Source: Idiomarina sp. MD25a
Lineage (GTDB): Bacteria > Pseudomonadota > Gammaproteobacteria > Enterobacterales > Alteromonadaceae
DNA length: 64,000 nt
Direction of reading: 5' to 3'
Assembly: GCF_001870515.1 (NCBI RefSeq)
Contig: NZ_MDGT01000003.1
Span: 1 to 64,000, forward strand
Below are positions 17,196-26,227 of this stretch, in pieces. A program made the position numbers and the translations under genes. The notes under the pieces were generated by a model that had not been told where the DNA came from, made no database searches, and was given only the letters and a program-made list of their open reading frames with translations. Numbering within the stretch: the first letter of the stretch is position 1; every line of letters begins with the position of its first letter.

Positions 17196-18329
17196 ATGAA
17201 AAACAACCTCTCTGCAGTAGCGGCTGCGCTGTTGTCAGCGACGATGAGTACCTCGGTTCTCGCGCAAGAAGTCCAGACAGAACGTCATACGCTGTCGCTG
17301 GAGACTATTAGCGAAGGACTTAACCACCCCTGGGGCATCGCCTTTTTACCATCGGGCGATATGCTGGTTACCGAGCGTTCAGGCACGCTAAATATCATTA
17401 CGCAGGACGGTAAAAAAACACCCATACAAGGTACGCCTGAGGTGGTTGCAAAAAGCCAGGGGGGTCTACTTGACGTCAACATCGACCCCAATTATGCAGA
17501 CAACGGCTGGGTTTACATCAGTTATTCAGAGCTCGACCCAGGCGGCGGGAAGGGAAATAGTACCGCGGTCATGCGCGGTAAAATCGACGGAGATAAATGG
17601 ACTCAAGGCGAGGTTATTTTCCGCCAAGCGCCAAAGTATGAAAGTAACGCCCACTTCGGATCCCGTCTTGTATTCTCTCCCGAAGGACACTTATTCATTA
17701 CCCTAGGCGATCGCTATTCGCGTATGGAAGACGCACAAACACTTGATAACCATCATGGTAAAGTAATACGTATCTGGCCAGACGGCTCTATCCCTGAAGA
17801 TAACCCATTTGTTGGTCAAGCTAACGCCCTAGAGGAGATCTGGTCTTATGGTCACCGTAACGTCCAAGGTGCTGCTATCCATCCCGATACGGGTGAGCTA
17901 TGGACGATTGAGCACGGTCCGCAGGGCGGTGACGAGGTTAACATTCCTGAAGCAGGTAAAAACTACGGCTGGCCGACCATCACTTATGGTGAGGACTACG
18001 GCGGTGGTGAAATCGGTATTGGCACACATAAGGAAGGCATGGAGCAGCCTTTTTACTACTGGCTTCCTTCAATTGCCACGGCCGGCTCAATCTTCTATAC
18101 CGGCGACAAATTTCCCAAGTGGAAAGGTGATTTACTGGTGACCGCTTTACGCGGACAAACGATTGCACGATTAGATCTTGAAGAAGGTCGTGTTCTGCAC
18201 GAAGAACGGATGTTAGAAGACGCAACCAGTTTCCGTATCCGTGATATTGAACAAGGTCCTGAAGGGTTTCTATATATCCTAACCGATGCCGATAGTGGCC
18301 AACTTATTAAACTGTCACCCGTAAAATAA
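17196..18329 (+). CDS. PQQ-dependent soluble sugar (aldose) dehydrogenase, periplasmic
   Basis: A 377-residue beta-propeller of the glucose/sorbosone dehydrogenase family (E. coli YliI/Asd type). It has a signal peptide ending in VLA (about residue 24). Family motifs are HPWGIAFLPSGDMLVTERSG, SNAHFGSRLVFSP, GDR, YGHRNVQGAA, IEHGPQGGDEVN and NYGWP, which carry the PQQ- and Ca-binding residues. Such enzymes oxidise aldoses to lactones in the periplasm and pass electrons to the respiratory chain. The frame is open from 17100, but GGAGG before the ATG at 17196 fixes the start. It is followed after 2 nt by a PqqU-like receptor. No PQQ biosynthesis genes are in the window. Confidence 0.9.
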   Translation: MKNNLSAVAAALLSATMSTSVLAQEVQTERHTLSLETISEGLNHPWGIAFLPSGDMLVTERSGTLNIITQDGKKTPIQGTPEVVAKSQGGLLDVNIDPNYADNGWVYISYSELDPGGGKGNSTAVMRGKIDGDKWTQGEVIFRQAPKYESNAHFGSRLVFSPEGHLFITLGDRYSRMEDAQTLDNHHGKVIRIWPDGSIPEDNPFVGQANALEEIWSYGHRNVQGAAIHPDTGELWTIEHGPQGGDEVNIPEAGKNYGWPTITYGEDYGGGEIGIGTHKEGMEQPFYYWLPSIATAGSIFYTGDKFPKWKGDLLVTALRGQTIARLDLEEGRVLHEERMLEDATSFRIRDIEQGPEGFLYILTDADSGQLIKLSPVK

Positions 18330-18331
18330 TT

Positions 18332-20347
18332 ATGAAGTATTTACGCACAATAACAGGGCTGGCTCTTGCGCCAGCCCTTTGTTTTAGCCAAGAAATTAAT
18401 GAAATCATCGAGGTGAATGCGCAGCAGTCCGGTAGCGAATGGCGCATGACCCCCGGTAGCGTTGACCTTATCGATATCAACCAGCAACTGCCATCTTTGA
18501 ATATTGATGCGGGAGATACACTTCGCGCCATTCCGGGTATTCAGGCGGATACACGCTACAACTATGCCCAGGACACGCGTCTCGTCGTGCGTGGATTCGG
18601 TGCACGCGCAGCATTCGGTGTGCGTGGCTTGCAGTTGAATGTCGATGGTGTACCGCTGTCCATGCCTGATGGCCAAGCGCAAACCTCAAGTATCATTTTA
18701 GACGAAGCAGAAACAGTCGAAGTGTTCCGCGGTCCACTCGCTGTTCTATACGGTAACACGGGCGGAGGCGTGGTCGAATGGAACACGCGTGCACCACAGC
18801 GAACCACGAGTGAGATTGCTGTAGCCGCAGGTGCCAACGATCTTACCCGCGCCAAAGGCCAATTTGACTGGGTCAATGATGCCCACAAATTGCGCTTCAT
18901 TGCCACCGACTTGTACACCGCAGGACCTCGCCCTCACAATACGGCAAAGCGTCAGCAACAAGGGTTGAGGTACTACTTTGATATCAACGACCAACAACAA
19001 CTTATCCTACGGTACGACAACAACAACGCCCCATTGTTAGAAGACCCAAGTGCGCTAACCCCCAGTGCTTGGCGTCAAGATCCGGAGCAAACCGTCGGTC
19101 GAGCCATTGATTTCAACACCCGAAAATCCATTCATCATCGGCAAGGTTCTCTGACATGGAAGCTCGACGCCGACGGTTATCGCGCACGTATTGCGGCTTG
19201 GCAGGGTGATCGCGACGTTATCCAGTTCTTACCCTTTGCAGGAGATGCCATTGGTAGCTCGGGTGCCGTCATCGATTTGTCGCGCCAGTTCGAAGGCAGC
19301 TCAGCTTATGTAGAGTGGCAAGCCACAGCGCAAACAGATATCGGTTTTGGTTTGCGATACGAGCGCCAGCAAGACCATCGATTCGGTTTTGTGAACGATG
19401 AAGGTGAAAAGGGTGACTTGCGCCGCAGCGAGTTTAACTATGTTAGAAAGCAAGCCGTCTATACTCGGCTTACGCATCAGTTTAATGAACAATGGCGAAT
19501 AACCGCTGGCGCTCGGCATAGCCGCTTTGACTTCTCGGTAGACGACCAGTTTATTATGCCAGGCGATCCCGATGACAGCGGTCAAAATGAGCTGAGTGAT
19601 AACTCTGGAGCGGTCGGTCTTACATGGGCGTTTGCGCCGCGCTGGTCAACCTATATCAGCCTGGGGTCAGGCTTCGAAACACCCACCTTAACTGAATTGG
19701 CTTATCGTAATAATGGCAGTGGTCTAAATACCGAACTATCGCCCAGTCAATATCGACAAACCGAGTGGGGCTTAAAATTTAATTCATCAGGGCGGTTTTC
19801 CTCGCAATTGGCAATTTTCGATATTCAGTCTGAGGACGACATTGTTATTGATCAATCGAACGACGGACGCACAACCTACCGCAACGCGGGCGAGACTGAG
19901 CGTCAAGGTATCGAGTGGCAGCTTAACGTGCAGCTAACTGAGCAATTAGATAGCTTTGTATCCTACAGTTATATCAATGCCAACTACCAAGGCGGCTTAT
20001 ATAACGGTAATCAGCTACCTGGGGTCGCTGACAGCCAATGGTTTACACGACTCACTTGGCAACCCATGCAAGCCACTAAAGTTCAATTACTCGGCCAGTA
20101 TCGCGGTGAAACTTATGCCGACGATAGTAATGCAGTAAAATCACCGAGCTACGTAAAATGGGATTTGGCAATAACCCAGCAGTGGCAGATAGCCGAGAAT
20201 GAGTTTGAAGCTTGGCTTCGAGTGGATAATTTGTTGGATAGAAACTACGTGGGAGCGGTCGTTGTTAATCAAGGCAGTGGTCGTTCATTTGAACCCGGAA
20301 TCGGCCGTTCGGCAAGTATCGGTGTGAGCTGGCATCATCTATTTTGA
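18332..20347 (+). CDS. pqqU: TonB-dependent outer-membrane receptor, PqqU/YncD-like
   Basis: A 671-residue TonB-dependent receptor with a signal peptide (residues ~1-19), a plug domain (DAGDTLRAIPGIQ, RGFGARAAFGVRG, VEVFRGPLAVLYGNTGGG) and a 22-strand barrel. Conserved blocks match E. coli YncD: NYAQD...RGFG, DGVPLSMPDGQAQTS, GFETPTLTELAYR, DGRTTYRNAGETERQG, YADDSNAVKSPSY, and a final RVDNLLDRNYVGAVVVNQ. YncD has been shown to be the high-affinity PQQ importer (renamed PqqU). Location 2 nt after a PQQ-dependent dehydrogenase independently supports PQQ as the substrate. Family similarity is from memory rather than an alignment. Confidence 0.85.
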   Translation: MKYLRTITGLALAPALCFSQEINEIIEVNAQQSGSEWRMTPGSVDLIDINQQLPSLNIDAGDTLRAIPGIQADTRYNYAQDTRLVVRGFGARAAFGVRGLQLNVDGVPLSMPDGQAQTSSIILDEAETVEVFRGPLAVLYGNTGGGVVEWNTRAPQRTTSEIAVAAGANDLTRAKGQFDWVNDAHKLRFIATDLYTAGPRPHNTAKRQQQGLRYYFDINDQQQLILRYDNNNAPLLEDPSALTPSAWRQDPEQTVGRAIDFNTRKSIHHRQGSLTWKLDADGYRARIAAWQGDRDVIQFLPFAGDAIGSSGAVIDLSRQFEGSSAYVEWQATAQTDIGFGLRYERQQDHRFGFVNDEGEKGDLRRSEFNYVRKQAVYTRLTHQFNEQWRITAGARHSRFDFSVDDQFIMPGDPDDSGQNELSDNSGAVGLTWAFAPRWSTYISLGSGFETPTLTELAYRNNGSGLNTELSPSQYRQTEWGLKFNSSGRFSSQLAIFDIQSEDDIVIDQSNDGRTTYRNAGETERQGIEWQLNVQLTEQLDSFVSYSYINANYQGGLYNGNQLPGVADSQWFTRLTWQPMQATKVQLLGQYRGETYADDSNAVKSPSYVKWDLAITQQWQIAENEFEAWLRVDNLLDRNYVGAVVVNQGSGRSFEPGIGRSASIGVSWHHLF

Positions 20348-20369
20348 TGCCAGCTCTAACATCATACGG

Positions 20370-21056
20370 TTATAACATCGCCCGTAACACATCGAGCAAA
20401 CGCTCAGCCGTTTGTTCAGATGATGCGGGGTTTTGACCCGTAATCAACATACCGTCCTGTACAGCATAAGACTGCCAGTCATCAACCTTACGATAGTGAC
20501 CGCCTTTTGCCGATAACTCATCTTCGAGGAGGAAAGGAACCACGTCAGATAACCCGACGCCATCCTCTTCGGAGTTACTAAATCCAGTGACCGTGCGACC
20601 TTGGACTAGAGGGTCTCCGCCCGGTGTCTTCGCATTAAGCAGTACCGCAGGGGCATGACACACTGCAGCGACAGGCTTACCTTTCGACCAAAACTTCTCA
20701 ATCAAATCAATCGATTGTTCATCGTTAGTGAGATCCCACAATGGACCATGTCCACCTGGGTAAAAGATAGCATCAAAATCATCAACACAGACTTCATCAA
20801 GCTTGCACGTACTACTAAGTTTTTTCTGTGCATCCTGATCTTCATTAAAACGTTTAGTCGCTTCTGTTTGAGCATCTTCCGCTTCACTGTTTGGGTCAAT
20901 AGGCGGTTGTCCTCCTTTGGGTGAAGCAATCGTTACCTCAGCGCCAGCATCGACAAACGTGTAAAACGGTGCCGCGAACTCTTCCAGCCAAAATCCAGTT
21001 TTGTTACCTGTATCACCTAACTCATCGTGAGACGTCATAACCATTAAAATCTTCAC
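20370..21056 (-). CDS. DJ-1/PfpI-family protein (class I glutamine amidotransferase-like, Hsp31/glyoxalase III type)
   Basis: A 228-residue cytoplasmic protein starting MKILMVMTSHDELGDTG. The nucleophile elbow AAVCHAPA places the reactive cysteine at C133 with H134 next to it. A conserved acidic residue occurs in GFWLEEFAAP (E25/E26). This architecture matches the Hsp31-like branch associated with glutathione-independent glyoxalase or protein deglycase activity; the activity is not decided by sequence. It sits between the pqqU receptor (convergent) and the sigma-54 regulator gene (42 bp upstream). Linkage to either is unproven. Confidence 0.85.
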   Translation of the reverse strand: MKILMVMTSHDELGDTGNKTGFWLEEFAAPFYTFVDAGAEVTIASPKGGQPPIDPNSEAEDAQTEATKRFNEDQDAQKKLSSTCKLDEVCVDDFDAIFYPGGHGPLWDLTNDEQSIDLIEKFWSKGKPVAAVCHAPAVLLNAKTPGGDPLVQGRTVTGFSNSEEDGVGLSDVVPFLLEDELSAKGGHYRKVDDWQSYAVQDGMLITGQNPASSEQTAERLLDVLRAML

Positions 21057-21098
21057 GGTTTACTCCTTAGCGTTTGTACTCGTGCCCTTAATACGTTT

Positions 21099-22445
21099 TC
21101 AGCTTTCAGATTGATCAGTTTGACCCTCTAACCAACGATAAAGTGTGCGCCGCGTAACGCCTAAAATTTCTGCCGCCTTTTTCTTATTGCCACCCACATG
21201 ATTCATAACGTCCTGAATATATGCATCTTGATGGGCTTGCAAGGTATGCCAGTGTGGCTGTTTATCGGCTGTTGGATCACGCACTTCCAGCATGCGCTCG
21301 GGTAGATCATCGACTTGTAAATGGTGCGACTGCGCGAAAGTCACCGCGCGCTCAATCGCGTTTTGCAGTTCTCGTACGTTGCCAGGAAAACGATAACGAT
21401 AGAGTATGTCCAGTGCATCGGTATCAATGTCAGTGATACGCTTACCCGCCTTTTCTGCATAAATACTAATAAAGTGATGCGCTAAACGCTCAACGTCCTC
21501 GCCTCGTTCACGTAACGCAGGTACCGTCACACTGAAGGTTTCTAATCGATAAAACAGATCTTCACGAAACTCGCCATCCCGCACACGCTGCTCTAAATTT
21601 TGATGGGTTGCAGCAATAATACGTACATCAACTTTTTCTTCCTCATCACTGCCCACCGCGCGCAAGGTTCCTTCTTGTAACACCCGGAGCAATTTAGCTT
21701 GAAGTGCCAACGGCATTTCACCGATTTCATCAAGCAGTAGGGTGCCACCATCAACCTGTTTGAACAGCCCCAAGCGTTTGCCTTGAGCGCCAGTGAATGC
21801 CCCTTGCGTATGACCAAAAAACTCACTTTCCATCAGTTCTGAGGGAATGCCCGCGCAGTTCACTGCTTGAAAAGGTTTGTCGCGCCGCTCGCTAAGCTCA
21901 TGGATTGCGCGCGCAACCAGCTCTTTACCGGTGCCAGATTCGCCGGTAATAAGTACACTGCCATCGGCTGTGCCGAGTCGCTCAATTTGATGATACAACT
22001 TACGCATTGCGGGACTTTGACCGATAAGTCCTGCGGGTCCTTTTTGCTGCGACTTAAAACGAGTCAACTCTTGCTTTAATAAGCGATGCTCTAACACTCG
22101 TTGCACACTCAGAAGCAGATGCTCAACATCAAGTGGCTTAGTCAAGAAGTCAGCCGCTCCTTGTTTTAGCGCATCAACCGCCTGATCGACGGTGGCAAAC
22201 GCGGTAATCAGGATGAGTGCGGGCGCGCCCGCCTCTCTGACATGCTCAAGTAGTGACAAACCTGAAGAACCGGGTAGGCGAATATCACTGACAACGACAT
22301 CAACCGAAGGCAGCTCAGCTTGATAGTCCTCGGTTGATGGAAAGGCAAAAACTTTATAGGCCTCTGCTTCAAGCTCCTCAACAAGTAGCTCACGTAGCGC
22401 TGAGTCATCTTCAACAACTGCGATTTGCGCTGTATTAGCTGTCAT
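21099..22445 (-). CDS. NtrC-family sigma-54-dependent response regulator
   Basis: A 448-residue three-domain activator. The receiver domain has acidic residues E12-D13-D14 and phospho-acceptor D54 (VVSDIRLPG). The AAA+ domain has Walker A GESGTGKE, the sigma-54 contact loop GAFTGA and Walker B GGTLLLDEIGEM. A Fis-type helix-turn-helix ends the protein (KKKAAEILGVTRRTLYRWL). The frame extends to 22520, but the ATG at 22445 has AGGAGA and begins directly at the receiver domain. It overlaps the histidine kinase gene by 11 bp, so the two are a cognate pair. The intact GAFTGA predicts true sigma-54 activation. Confidence 0.93.
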   Translation of the reverse strand: MTANTAQIAVVEDDSALRELLVEELEAEAYKVFAFPSTEDYQAELPSVDVVVSDIRLPGSSGLSLLEHVREAGAPALILITAFATVDQAVDALKQGAADFLTKPLDVEHLLLSVQRVLEHRLLKQELTRFKSQQKGPAGLIGQSPAMRKLYHQIERLGTADGSVLITGESGTGKELVARAIHELSERRDKPFQAVNCAGIPSELMESEFFGHTQGAFTGAQGKRLGLFKQVDGGTLLLDEIGEMPLALQAKLLRVLQEGTLRAVGSDEEEKVDVRIIAATHQNLEQRVRDGEFREDLFYRLETFSVTVPALRERGEDVERLAHHFISIYAEKAGKRITDIDTDALDILYRYRFPGNVRELQNAIERAVTFAQSHHLQVDDLPERMLEVRDPTADKQPHWHTLQAHQDAYIQDVMNHVGGNKKKAAEILGVTRRTLYRWLEGQTDQSES

Positions 22446-23916
22446 TTGAATCTCCTGATCTGAGTCCTGAGTGAGGAAGTGATAAAGTCGCGCAACAACC
22501 GCCCTGAGAGCGGTTTTCAAGCTTCAATTGGCCGTCATGATCGTTCATGATGTGTTGCACGATGGTCAATCCCAACCCTGTCCCTTCACCCGTCGTTTTA
22601 CTGCTGTAAAAAGGTGAAGTGGCATGCGTCTGAGCGCTTTGAGTAAGTCCGTCACCATCATCCATAATCATAATGGCGGTCGCGCTTGGTGTTTGACTCA
22701 CAGCAATACGCACCTCTGATTTAGCCGCTTGATACGCGTTTCGTAGCACGTTCACTAATGCCAGCTCCATACGGGATACATCAACCTTAAAAACTTCATC
22801 GCCCTGATACTCAATGACACATTGGATATCATCATTCTCGAGCTCAAATCCCACACTAGTGCAGGCGCGCTCTATCAGCGCTTTTATCGGCACTTGTTGG
22901 CGTTCGCTCACAGGCGTGCGAGAAAAGGCGAGTAGTTGATTGACTAATCTTGTTAACCGATGAACTTGACCCCGAATGGCTTGCAGTTGGCGCTTATCGT
23001 CATCGCTAGTCGCATGTTTCAACAGCTTTTTAGCACGGTTATCGATCACCGTGAGCGGTGCACCAAGCTCGTGCGCAACACCACTCGATACTGAACCGAT
23101 CGCGGCCATTTTTTCTTGCGCGCGCAGGGCTTCGTTCAAGCGCTGCTCTTCTTGTCTTCTGTCACGGATTTCGTGCTCGGCTCGCGTCACCGCCTCAAGC
23201 ATTTCATTCAAGCCCTGGCTAATTGCTACAATTTCGCTCGGCCCTTGGGTGTCTACCCGCACGTCGCGACGACCTTGCGCGACTTGTTGCATAATATTTC
23301 GAAGATACAGAACATGACGCCCTACACCGCGATAATGACCAAAGACCAGTACCGCGATAGTCACCACCGCAAAAATAAACCAACTAATCCACGCGACTTG
23401 GCTTAGTTGCTCAAACCGTTCATCAAAATCGCTGGCGCGTCGATTGATTTGCAGAAGGCCAATAATACGGCCGCCACGATCAACAATCGGGAGAAACTGT
23501 GAGAAGACTTCACGACCCTCAACTTGACGATAATCATCTTGTGACACGCCCGTTTGAACTGTTTGTCGCGCTAACCAGCTATCGGATAAGTCGGTTTCTG
23601 TCACGCCAGCTTCCGCCACTTGTTGACCGTTCACGTCGTAAACTGAGGCGCCGTACACACGACCAATATTGAATACTGAATCAAGGTTGGCTTGCACAGT
23701 GGTCAAATCATTGTTTAACAACGCATCACTGATAGGCAGACTGATTGCCCGACCTATCAATTTAAGATCGGTTTTAAGCCGCTCTTCTTCTTGTTGACCC
23801 GCAATATTCAACCCAAAGGTTATGGCAGCCCCAGAAATTAGGAGCATCGGAATGACCACGTACAGCAACAGGCGGCGCTGAATACTTGAAAGCGGTAAGG
23901 TGTATCTTTTTGTCAC
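22435..23916 (-). CDS. Sensor histidine kinase, partner of the sigma-54 regulator
   Basis: A 493-residue membrane kinase. TM1 lies at about residues 15-38 and a periplasmic sensor region at 40-175. TM2 at 178-200 is followed by a HAMP-like segment, a short coiled coil (EHEIRDRRQEEQRLNEALRAQEKMAA), a HisKA domain with phospho-acceptor histidine in SSGVAHELGAPL, and an HATPase domain with N box (NVLRNAYQAA) and GEGTGLGL. The start is the GTG at 23916, because GGAGG lies 4 nt before it. The more upstream ATG (23949) is inside the palindromic operator. No ligand can be deduced for the periplasmic domain. Confidence 0.9.
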   Translation of the reverse strand: MTKRYTLPLSSIQRRLLLYVVIPMLLISGAAITFGLNIAGQQEEERLKTDLKLIGRAISLPISDALLNNDLTTVQANLDSVFNIGRVYGASVYDVNGQQVAEAGVTETDLSDSWLARQTVQTGVSQDDYRQVEGREVFSQFLPIVDRGGRIIGLLQINRRASDFDERFEQLSQVAWISWFIFAVVTIAVLVFGHYRGVGRHVLYLRNIMQQVAQGRRDVRVDTQGPSEIVAISQGLNEMLEAVTRAEHEIRDRRQEEQRLNEALRAQEKMAAIGSVSSGVAHELGAPLTVIDNRAKKLLKHATSDDDKRQLQAIRGQVHRLTRLVNQLLAFSRTPVSERQQVPIKALIERACTSVGFELENDDIQCVIEYQGDEVFKVDVSRMELALVNVLRNAYQAAKSEVRIAVSQTPSATAIMIMDDGDGLTQSAQTHATSPFYSSKTTGEGTGLGLTIVQHIMNDHDGQLKLENRSQGGCCATLSLPHSGLRSGDSNDS

Positions 23917-23931
23917 ATTACCTCCTTGGTG

Positions 23932-23986
23932 TGTATCAAAATGATACATAAGAAACTGTAAATTTTCTTCGTATCATTTTCGATAT
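23932..23986. promoter_or_regulatory. Two palindrome-like operator/enhancer sites between the kinase and DUF4168-like genes
   Basis: Site 1 is a perfect 7-bp inverted repeat, TGTATCA-AAA-TGATACA (23932-23948). Site 2 is GTATCATTTTCGATAT (23971-23986), imperfect but sharing the 10-mer GTATCATTTT with the reverse strand of site 1. The half-sites GTATCA are 38 bp apart. They lie roughly 60-115 bp upstream of the predicted sigma-54 transcription start, the usual place for NtrC-type activator enhancers. Site 1 also abuts the kinase ribosome-binding site, allowing autoregulation. Confidence 0.6.
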
Positions 23987-24021
23987 TTATTTTTCCTTTA
24001 TATTTCATGGTGTTATAAATT

Positions 24022-24037
24022 TGGCATGATCTTCGCT
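24022..24037 (+). promoter_or_regulatory. Candidate sigma-54 promoter of the DUF4168-like gene
   Basis: TGGCATGATCTTCGCT matches the -24/-12 consensus TGGCACG-N4-TTGCW with two changes, and the invariant GG and GC dinucleotides are at the required spacing (12 nt start to start). The predicted transcription start is about 24047, leaving a ~33-nt leader before the ATG at 24080. Confidence 0.6.
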
Positions 24038-24079
24038 TAAGTAATATCGACACGTTTTTTCGAACAACAGGAGTTCATC

Positions 24080-24466
24080 ATGAAAAAGACAATGATTGCA
24101 TTAGCATCAGCAATGACTTTAGCCACGACTGCTGCAGCAGCGCAAACTCAAGATAACGCAATGCAGAATCAGATGGCTCAACAGCAAGCTCAACAAAAAA
24201 TCACTGAAGGTATGTTAGTGAAATTTGTTGCAGCAATGGAAGACGTACAAAAAGTGACGACAAAATATCGTGACAAGTTCCAAAATGCTGAAAATCAAGA
24301 GCAAGCGCGTAGCATCCAGCAAGAAGCACAAAAAGAAATGATCGCAGCTGTGGAAGATTCAGGTCTGACGCCACAGCAGTACAACATGATCATTCAGCGT
24401 GCACAAAGCGATGAAGAGCTGCGTACACGTCTTCAAGATATGACATCAGGTGAAGGCAACTCGTAA
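24080..24466 (+). CDS. Small periplasmic DUF4168-like protein
   Basis: A 128-residue protein with a signal peptide (residues 1-21, cleavage near AAAA-QTQ). A glutamine-rich linker (QNQMAQQQAQQK) is followed by a helical domain with the pattern ITEGMLVKFVAAMEDVQKV ... EAQKEMIAAVEDSGLTPQQYN ... RAQSDEELRTRL, which resembles DUF4168. Function unknown. AGGAG precedes the ATG. It is transcribed away from the kinase-regulator pair across a spacer with enhancer-like repeats and a sigma-54-like promoter, and it ends in its own strong terminator. It is therefore the best candidate target of the two-component system. Confidence 0.8.
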   Translation: MKKTMIALASAMTLATTAAAAQTQDNAMQNQMAQQQAQQKITEGMLVKFVAAMEDVQKVTTKYRDKFQNAENQEQARSIQQEAQKEMIAAVEDSGLTPQQYNMIIQRAQSDEELRTRLQDMTSGEGNS

Positions 24467-24486
24467 TTGAGGCGCAAAACTTAGTT

Positions 24487-24516
24487 AAAAGGGCGGTCTT
24501 AGTACCGCCCTTTTTT
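24487..24516 (+). terminator. Intrinsic terminator of the DUF4168-like gene
   Basis: AAGGGCGGT (24489-24497), loop CTTAGT, ACCGCCCTT (24504-24512) running into a T6 tract. It makes the small periplasmic protein gene a monocistronic unit. Confidence 0.9.
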
Positions 24517-24580
24517 GATCATAATCGCCTGTCATAACGTAGCACCTTAGTATTCATGTGAATTTAAAAGGAGTGTCTAA

Positions 24581-26227
24581 GTGAAAGCGGCGGACCTCAT
24601 GGTAAAAGCTCTCGAGAATGAGGGTGTAGAATATGTGTTTGGAATCCCAGGAGAGGAGAATCTCGATCTGCTCGAGTCTCTCTCAAATTCATCCATCGAA
24701 CTCGTATTAACTCGTCACGAACAGGCGGCAGGTTTTATGGCGGCAACCTACGGAAGGTTGACAGGAAAACCCGGCGTCTGCTTGTCTACTCTTGGACCCG
24801 GTGCAACCAACTTAGTCACTTCAGTTGCTTATGCCCAACTGGGTGCAATGCCGATGGTAGTCATCACGGGACAAAAACCGATTAAAGACCGCCCGCAAGG
24901 TCAATTCCAGATCATTGATGTTATCGATATGATGACGCCAATCACTAAGTACACTCAACCAATTATTAGTGCTAAGACGATACCTTCGCACGTGCGAGAG
25001 GCTTTCCGTCGTGCCGAAGATGAACGGCCAGGTGCAGCGCACCTTGAGCTATCAGACGATATTGCCGCTGAAGAGGTTGATGCAACCCCAATTACACCGA
25101 GTTACTCGCGTCGTCCGATTACTGAGCATAAGTCTGTCGATTACGTATTAAAACTGTTGAAGGAGGCCAAGCACCCGTTGATTGTGATCGGTGCTGCTGC
25201 CAACCGTAAAATTACCGCGAAGATGCTCCGTGCGTTCGTCGATAAGACAGGTATTCCGTTTATCACAACGCAAATGGGTAAAGGCGTCATTAATGAAGAT
25301 CATCCACGTTGGTTGGGCAATGCCGCGGTATCCGACGGCGACTATCCACATCGTGCCATAGAACAAGCTGACTTGATCCTCAACGTCGGTCACGACGTCG
25401 TTGAGAAACCGCCATTTATGATGAAACCTGATCAACGCAAGGTGGTTCATATCAACTTCCAGGGTGCCCAAGTCGATTCTGTTTATTTCCCACATGCCAG
25501 TATGATTGGCGATATTGGTAATAGCATTTGGCAGCTTAAAGAAGGTATCGAGCCGCAGTCTCATTGGGATTTTGAGTTCATGCTTAAAGTACGCGAGCAT
25601 ATGCGTGATCATACCGATGAAGGTGCACATGATGAGGCTTTCCCTATGTTACCTCAGCGCCTAGTAGAAGAAGTGAGAGAAGTCATGCCAGACGACGGTA
25701 TCATTGCGTTGGACAATGGTATCTACAAAATCTGGTTCGCTCGCAATTATCCAGCGCGCCAGCCAAATACAGTCTTGCTCGATAACGCGTTGGCATCGAT
25801 GGGTGCAGGTTTACCTTCCGCGATGGCCGCTAAATTGGTTCACCCAAATCGCAAGGTGGTTTCTATCTGCGGCGACGGTGGCTTTATGATGAATTCGCAA
25901 GAAATCGAAACCGCTGTCCGTATGAACCTCGACTTGGTTGTGCTTATTCTAAACGATAGTGCTTACGGGATGATCAAGTGGAAACAAGAGCACATGGGCT
26001 TGCATGACTTTGGTTTAGACTTTAAAAATCCTGATTTTATAAAATATGCAGAAGCTTACGGTGCCAAAGGCTATCGATTAGCTGCAACGGAAGAACTGCA
26101 GCCACTGATGCGTGACTGCATGGAGCAGGGTGGTGTACATATCATTGATGTTCCGGTTGATTACTCGCGTAATGTTGAGCTGCTCAACGAGGAAATCCCT
26201 AAACGTGCGAAAGCAATCCAAGCCTAA
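24581..26227 (+). CDS. Acetolactate synthase large subunit-like ThDP enzyme
   Basis: A 548-residue thiamine-diphosphate enzyme. The N-terminal domain has VFGIPGEENLDLLESL, the catalytic glutamate in TRHEQAAGFMA and LGPGATN. A central domain follows, and the ThDP-binding GDGGFMMNSQEIETAVRMNLDLVVLILND has GDG and the downstream N. The GTG at 24581 is preceded by AAAGGAG. No ilvN/ilvH small subunit is adjacent, so it resembles the stand-alone AlsS-like group more than biosynthetic IlvB/IlvI. No acetolactate decarboxylase is nearby; other 2-oxoacid chemistry cannot be excluded. Confidence 0.82.
   Translation: MKAADLMVKALENEGVEYVFGIPGEENLDLLESLSNSSIELVLTRHEQAAGFMAATYGRLTGKPGVCLSTLGPGATNLVTSVAYAQLGAMPMVVITGQKPIKDRPQGQFQIIDVIDMMTPITKYTQPIISAKTIPSHVREAFRRAEDERPGAAHLELSDDIAAEEVDATPITPSYSRRPITEHKSVDYVLKLLKEAKHPLIVIGAAANRKITAKMLRAFVDKTGIPFITTQMGKGVINEDHPRWLGNAAVSDGDYPHRAIEQADLILNVGHDVVEKPPFMMKPDQRKVVHINFQGAQVDSVYFPHASMIGDIGNSIWQLKEGIEPQSHWDFEFMLKVREHMRDHTDEGAHDEAFPMLPQRLVEEVREVMPDDGIIALDNGIYKIWFARNYPARQPNTVLLDNALASMGAGLPSAMAAKLVHPNRKVVSICGDGGFMMNSQEIETAVRMNLDLVVLILNDSAYGMIKWKQEHMGLHDFGLDFKNPDFIKYAEAYGAKGYRLAATEELQPLMRDCMEQGGVHIIDVPVDYSRNVELLNEEIPKRAKAIQA

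Noticed and set aside
24581-26227. Biosynthetic ilvB/ilvI assignment
   Set aside because: No regulatory subunit or other ilv genes adjoin it; only the general acetolactate-synthase-like ThDP family is supported.
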